Assembly (NCBI GenBank): GCA_965208685.1
Contig: CBDBPL010000007.1
Span: forward strand, 992,001 to 1,056,000
Length of the DNA stretch: 64,000 nt
From: JAJEFO01 sp965208685
Lineage (GTDB): Bacteria; Pseudomonadota; Alphaproteobacteria; Rhodobacterales; Rhodobacteraceae
Direction: 5' to 3'
This document shows, one piece after another, positions 60,427-64,000 of the stretch. Under the pieces are notes generated by a model that saw only the letters and a program-made list of their open reading frames with translations, was not told the origin of the DNA and ran no database searches. The first letter of the stretch is position 1; the number at the start of each line of letters is the position of its first letter. The position numbers and the translations under genes are program-made.

Positions 60427-61764
60427 ATGAAAAGGCGTGTGTGCGTGATAGGAGCCGGACCATCGGGACTGGCGCAACTGCGGGCGTTTCAGTCCGCGGC
60501 CGAAAAGGGCGCCGACGTTCCAGAGGTCGTGTGCTACGAAAAGCAGGACGACTGGGGAGGGCTCTGGAACTATACGTGGCGCACGGGTGTGGATGAGCAC
60601 GGGAACCAGTGTCACGGTTCCATGTACCGCTACCTTTGGTCGAACGGTCCGAAAGAGGGCCTGGAATTCGCGGACTACACGTTTGAAGAGCATTTTGGCA
60701 GGCCGATCGCCAGCTATCCGCCCAGGTCGGTGCTCTTCGACTACATCAAGGGAAGGGTGGAGAAGGCCGGAGTCCGCGACCAGATTCGTTTCAACACGAT
60801 CGTGCGTGATGTCCGCACGCTTGACGGCGGGGGATTCGAGGTGACCGCGCGCGACGAGGCCGCGGATGCGGAAGTCCGGGAGAACTTTGACCACGTGGTT
60901 GTTGCCACGGGCCACTTTTCCGTGCCCAACGTGCCCGAGTATCCCGGCTTCGAGACCTTCAACGGCCGTATTCTGCATGCCCACGACTTTCGCGACGCCC
61001 GCGAGTTCGCGGGCCAGGACATCCTGATTCTCGGAACTTCGTACTCGGCCGAGGACATAGGGTCCCAGTGCTGGAAGTACGGGGCGAAGTCGATCACGTC
61101 ATGCTGGCGGACGGCTCCGATGCCTTACGAATGGCCTGACAACTGGACTGTCGTGCCAGCGCTCGAAAGGGTCGAGGGGCGCACGGCGCATTTCAAGGAC
61201 GGCACGTCGAAGGAGATCGACGCAATAGTCCTGTGCACGGGCTACCTGCACCATTTCGCTTTCTTGCCTGACGACCTGAGGTTGAAGACGCCGAACGTGC
61301 TTGCGTCAAACGACTTGTACAAGGGAGTCGTCTGGAATCGGAACCCGGACCTCTTCTATCTCGGCATGCAGGACCAGTGGTTTACCTTCAACATGTTCGA
61401 TGCCCAGGCCTGGTACGTTCGCGACATCATCATGGGCCGGATCGAGGTTCCGGATCTTGCGGCCCGCGAGGCCGACGTCAAGGCGCGTCAGGAGGCTGAG
61501 GCAGCTCTCGAGGACGACTATGCCTGCATCGACTATCAGGCCGACTACACCAAGGAGCTGATCGCCGACACTGACTATCCCAGCTTTGACATAGCGGCGG
61601 CATCCAAGGCGTTCTACGAGTGGAAGAAGCACAAGAAGAAGGACATCATGACGTTCCGGGATCACGGCTATTCCAGTCCGATGACCGGCACGATGGCGCC
61701 CCCGCACCACACGCCGTGGAAGGATGCGCTTGATGACAGCCTGGAAGACTACCTGAATATCTGA
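60427..61764 (+). CDS. tmm: trimethylamine monooxygenase (flavin-containing monooxygenase)
   Basis: Oxidises trimethylamine to trimethylamine N-oxide with NADPH, FAD and O2. The 445-aa protein has FAD motif VIGAGPSGL at 8-16 and the FMO fingerprint FNGRILHAHDF near 177. Before it comes VVATGHFSVPNVPEYPGFET. The NADPH-binding loop ILILGTSYSAEDIGSQ and VLCTGYLHHFAFL follow. WGGLWNYTWRTGVDEHGN and MYRYLWSNGPKEGLEFADY are typical of bacterial Tmm rather than other FMOs. ATG 60427 follows GGGGAGG. The Tmo-type importer genes come next, as in marine Tmm loci. Confidence 0.93.
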   Translation: MKRRVCVIGAGPSGLAQLRAFQSAAEKGADVPEVVCYEKQDDWGGLWNYTWRTGVDEHGNQCHGSMYRYLWSNGPKEGLEFADYTFEEHFGRPIASYPPRSVLFDYIKGRVEKAGVRDQIRFNTIVRDVRTLDGGGFEVTARDEAADAEVRENFDHVVVATGHFSVPNVPEYPGFETFNGRILHAHDFRDAREFAGQDILILGTSYSAEDIGSQCWKYGAKSITSCWRTAPMPYEWPDNWTVVPALERVEGRTAHFKDGTSKEIDAIVLCTGYLHHFAFLPDDLRLKTPNVLASNDLYKGVVWNRNPDLFYLGMQDQWFTFNMFDAQAWYVRDIIMGRIEVPDLAAREADVKARQEAEAALEDDYACIDYQADYTKELIADTDYPSFDIAAASKAFYEWKKHKKKDIMTFRDHGYSSPMTGTMAPPHHTPWKDALDDSLEDYLNI

Positions 61765-61844
61765 ATAACAACGCGGGGTCAACTCGCGGGCCAAGCAAGC
61801 TTCGAGATTCGGCAGCCTGAGTGCTGCGCAAAGAGGAGGAAATC

Positions 61845-62792
61845 ATGAAGAAGCTATCTGCAATGGTGCTGGCAACCGCATTGGCCACACCGTTTGCCGC
61901 GACCGCGGCTGACAGCGATGATCCGATCATCATACCGATTCACAACTGGTCAAGCCAGATCGTGATGTCGCACGTGGTCGGACAGATGTACGAGGAAATG
62001 GGCCTCAACGTCGAGTTTGTCACAACGGACAGCCAGGCGGTATACGAGTCGGTCCGGCTCGGAGACGTCGCGCTGGAACTGGAGGTCTGGGAAGGCGCGT
62101 TCGGCCATTCGTTCCGCGAGGCGCTCTCCAAGGGAGGCCTCCATGACGCAGGGGACCATGACGCCGTTACCCGTGAGGACTGGTGGTATCCGATGTGGAC
62201 AAAGGATGCGTGCCCGGGCCTGCCGGACTGGCAGGCGCTGAATGACTGCGCGGAGATCTTCGCGACGGCGGAATCCGGTGGCAAGGGCCGCTATCTTGAC
62301 GGCCCGGTGGACTGGCTGAAGCATGGCAAGGAGCGGGTCGAGGCGCTGGGCATGAACTTTGTCGTGGTGAACGCGGGGTCCGCGGCGGCCCTCTGGGCCG
62401 AGATCGGCGCTGCTGAACCCGACATGCGCCCGGTCGTCGTGTTCAACTGGACACCGAACTTCGCCGAAGCCGTCTGGCCCGGCGAGTTCGTCGAATTCCC
62501 GACATGGGAGGACGGTTGCGACTCCGATCCGGCCAAGGGTCCGAATCCGGACGCGCTTTATGACTGCGGCAATCCCGCCGACGGCTACCTCAAGAAGGCC
62601 GCGTGGGACGGGATGCCCGACAAGTGGCCGAGCGCATATTGCGTGCTGACCAAGCTCAGCTTCACGAACCCGCAGATCGCCGAAATGGCGAAGTTCGTCG
62701 ACATAGACGAGCTTGAGCCGGAAGAGGCGGCGGACGAGTGGCTCGCGGCAAACCGCGGCATCGTTGATCCCTGGATCGGCGCCTGCACGTAG
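61845..62792 (+). CDS. tmoX: ABC transporter substrate-binding protein, TMAO/glycine betaine type (TmoX-like)
   Basis: The 315-aa precursor has a signal peptide (MKKLSAMVLATALATPFA, cleaved after ATA) and an OpuAC-type fold that binds quaternary or N-oxide amines. Aromatic-rich REDWWYPMWTKDACPG and VVVFNWTPNFAEAVWPGEFV match the cage that holds such ligands. Its place right after tmm supports TMAO as ligand. AGAGGAGGAAATC is a strong ribosome site. A strong hairpin follows the stop. Confidence 0.85.
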   Translation: MKKLSAMVLATALATPFAATAADSDDPIIIPIHNWSSQIVMSHVVGQMYEEMGLNVEFVTTDSQAVYESVRLGDVALELEVWEGAFGHSFREALSKGGLHDAGDHDAVTREDWWYPMWTKDACPGLPDWQALNDCAEIFATAESGGKGRYLDGPVDWLKHGKERVEALGMNFVVVNAGSAAALWAEIGAAEPDMRPVVVFNWTPNFAEAVWPGEFVEFPTWEDGCDSDPAKGPNPDALYDCGNPADGYLKKAAWDGMPDKWPSAYCVLTKLSFTNPQIAEMAKFVDIDELEPEEAADEWLAANRGIVDPWIGACT

Positions 62793-62811
62793 CACGTGCG
62801 TTGACAAGAAG

Positions 62812-62841
62812 ACCCTCTCCGCACCAGCATGCGGGGAGGGT
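62812..62841. terminator. intercistronic hairpin after the TmoX-like gene
   Basis: ACCCTCTCCGCA-ccagca-TGCGGGGAGGGT makes a 12-bp stem with one G-U pair and a 6-nt loop between the binding-protein stop and the ATPase ATG. It is the fourth case in this window of a GC-rich hairpin directly after a binding-protein gene. Confidence 0.65.
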
Positions 62842-62856
62842 TGAAGGTGGGAGGTC

Positions 62857-63879
62857 ATGGATAGCGACACCCCCGTTATTTCTGCGGAGCACGTCTGGAA
62901 GCTTTTTGGGCCCAGTCCCGAGGCCTACCTGTCTCGCATGCCGGAAGGCCGTTCCTTTGAGGACATCCGGTCGGACGGCTACATTGCTGGTGTCAAGGAC
63001 GTCTCGCTCGAAGTTGCCAAGGGCGAGATGCTCGTCATCATGGGCCTGTCGGGCTCCGGCAAGTCCACGCTGGTTCGTTGTTTCTCGCGCCTCCACGACA
63101 TAACCGGCGGAGTGGTCAAGATCGACGGTCAGGACATCATGAGCCTGAACGCGACCGAACTGATAGAGCTTCGGCGCTCGAAGATGGGGATGGTGTTCCA
63201 GTCATTCGGGCTGCTCCCGCATCGCACGGTTCTGGAAAACGTCGCCTTTCCGCTCGAGATGCGCGGCCAGGACAGGCACGCGCGGCGCGAACGCGCCCTT
63301 GAAATGGTCAGGCTTGTCGGCCTCGATGGACGCGAAGACTACTTTCCACGGGAGCTTTCCGGCGGGCAGCAGCAGAGGGTCGGCATTGCCCGCAGCCTCG
63401 CGATCGAGCCGAACATCTGGTTTCTGGACGAGCCCTTCAGCGCGCTGGATCCCCTGATCCGACGCGAAATGCAGGACGAATTCCTGCGTCTTCAGGACAT
63501 GCTTGGCAAGACGATCGTTTTCATCACCCACGACTTTGACGAGGCGCTCCGTCTTGCCGACAGGATCGCCATCATGAAGGACGGTGCCGTTGAACAGGTG
63601 GACACGCCCGACAAGATCGTTCTGGACCCGGCGACCGAATACGTGGCCAGGTTCACCGAGGAAGTGGACAAGGCAAGCGTCGTTCATGCAAGCGTGCTGG
63701 CCAGGGAGGGAGTGCCCGTCGACGGCGAACCCGTCCCCGGGGACGCAACGATCCTGTCGCTCGCACGTCGGCTGGTGGAGGACACGTCGGACACCGTTCC
63801 CGTCAGCTTGCCCGATGGCCGAACGGGCGCAATGGACCGCAGGGCGGCGCTGGCGGTGCTCTTTGGAGAGAAGGAGTGA
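62857..63879 (+). CDS. ABC transporter ATP-binding protein, glycine betaine/TMAO type
   Basis: A 340-aa ATPase of the quaternary-amine (OpuAA/ProV) class, recognised by the long N-terminal lead before the core. It has Walker A GLSGSGKST, MVFQSFGLLPHRTVLENVAF, signature LSGGQQQR, Walker B FLDEPFSALDPLIRREMQ and H-loop ITHDFDEALRLADR. A C-terminal extension of about 90 residues is present but is too short for a full pair of CBS domains. It overlaps the permease start by 4 nt (GTGA) and should energise TMAO uptake. Confidence 0.93.
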   Translation: MDSDTPVISAEHVWKLFGPSPEAYLSRMPEGRSFEDIRSDGYIAGVKDVSLEVAKGEMLVIMGLSGSGKSTLVRCFSRLHDITGGVVKIDGQDIMSLNATELIELRRSKMGMVFQSFGLLPHRTVLENVAFPLEMRGQDRHARRERALEMVRLVGLDGREDYFPRELSGGQQQRVGIARSLAIEPNIWFLDEPFSALDPLIRREMQDEFLRLQDMLGKTIVFITHDFDEALRLADRIAIMKDGAVEQVDTPDKIVLDPATEYVARFTEEVDKASVVHASVLAREGVPVDGEPVPGDATILSLARRLVEDTSDTVPVSLPDGRTGAMDRRAALAVLFGEKE

Positions 63880-64000
63880 GCGACTCGACTCGCGCGGATG
63901 CCAGGAAATCGGGGGCGGAAGCCGCCTCGATTGGCTCGGTCCGGACGCGGACGATTGTCCTGACGCTGTTTGGCGCAGCGATTCTGCTTGCAGTGCTGAA
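63876..64000 (+). CDS. ABC transporter permease, N-terminal part (cut by window edge)
   Basis: The start is GTG 63876-63878, overlapping the ATPase stop. The 41 visible codons give a short polar lead and the beginning of a membrane helix (TIVLTLFGAAILLAVL). Order and overlap point to the permease of the quaternary-amine/TMAO importer. The domain itself lies outside the window. Confidence 0.75.
   Translation, partial: MSDSTRADARKSGAEAASIGSVRTRTIVLTLFGAAILLAVL

Overview
The window is GC-rich DNA, densely packed with genes that often overlap by ATGA or GTGA junctions. It most likely comes from an alphaproteobacterium, probably a marine or host-associated methylated-amine user. The main grounds are the frr-uppS-cdsA-dxr-rseP-bamA-ompH order, the RutR, GlxA and SoxBDAG types, a formate dehydrogenase with a fused NuoE/NuoF-like subunit, and trimethylamine-type genes. 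No rRNA, tRNA, CRISPR array or insertion sequence was found. The species cannot be named from the sequence.

Layout. 1-1591 (minus): a ROK regulator coupled to an M20 peptidase that runs off the left edge. 2179-6809 (plus): frr, uppS, cdsA, dxr, rseP. 6906-8523 (minus): a three-gene cobalt-type nitrile hydratase operon inserted between rseP and bamA. 8951-11807: bamA and ompH, not followed by lpxD. 11939-13762 (minus): a short-chain dehydrogenase and a quinone oxidoreductase. 14153-14985: a Phd-type antitoxin with a toxin gene broken by an in-frame TGA. 14978-22378: a LysR regulator, an NAD-type formate dehydrogenase whose beta subunit carries a frameshift, and formate-tetrahydrofolate ligase. 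22882-33132: a reductive pyrimidine catabolic locus (PreT, PreA, RutR, carbamoylase, dihydropyrimidinase, four-gene ABC importer) with RutR-type palindromes. 33960-39303: a branched-chain amino acid/urea-type ABC importer plus a small unknown gene. 39514-44520: a NitT/TauT-type importer, a GntR regulator and a divergent fumarylacetoacetase-family gene. 44591-49642 (minus): a SoxBDAG-type four-subunit oxidase. 49701-51451: a GlxA-type regulator and an amidotransferase. 51448-53615: a GntR regulator divergent from an FAD oxidoreductase. 53671-64000 (plus): glutamine-synthetase-like ligase, GlxBCD (N-methylglutamate synthase-like), an unknown 137-aa protein, an omega-amidase-like hydrolase, an unknown 196-aa protein, trimethylamine monooxygenase, and a TmoX-type importer that runs off the right edge.

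How the parts may work together (inference). Tmm oxidises trimethylamine to TMAO, and the Tmo-like importer brings in TMAO. Methylamine from later demethylation steps, which are not in the window, would be ligated to glutamate and converted to N-methylglutamate by the GlxBCD-like complex. The SoxBDAG-like enzyme would then oxidise it and pass the C1 unit to tetrahydrofolate. Fhs and formate dehydrogenase would handle the formyl/formate end for energy. The pyrimidine locus and the other importers add nitrogen scavenging. Two gene lesions (formate dehydrogenase beta subunit and toxin) could be real mutations or assembly errors.
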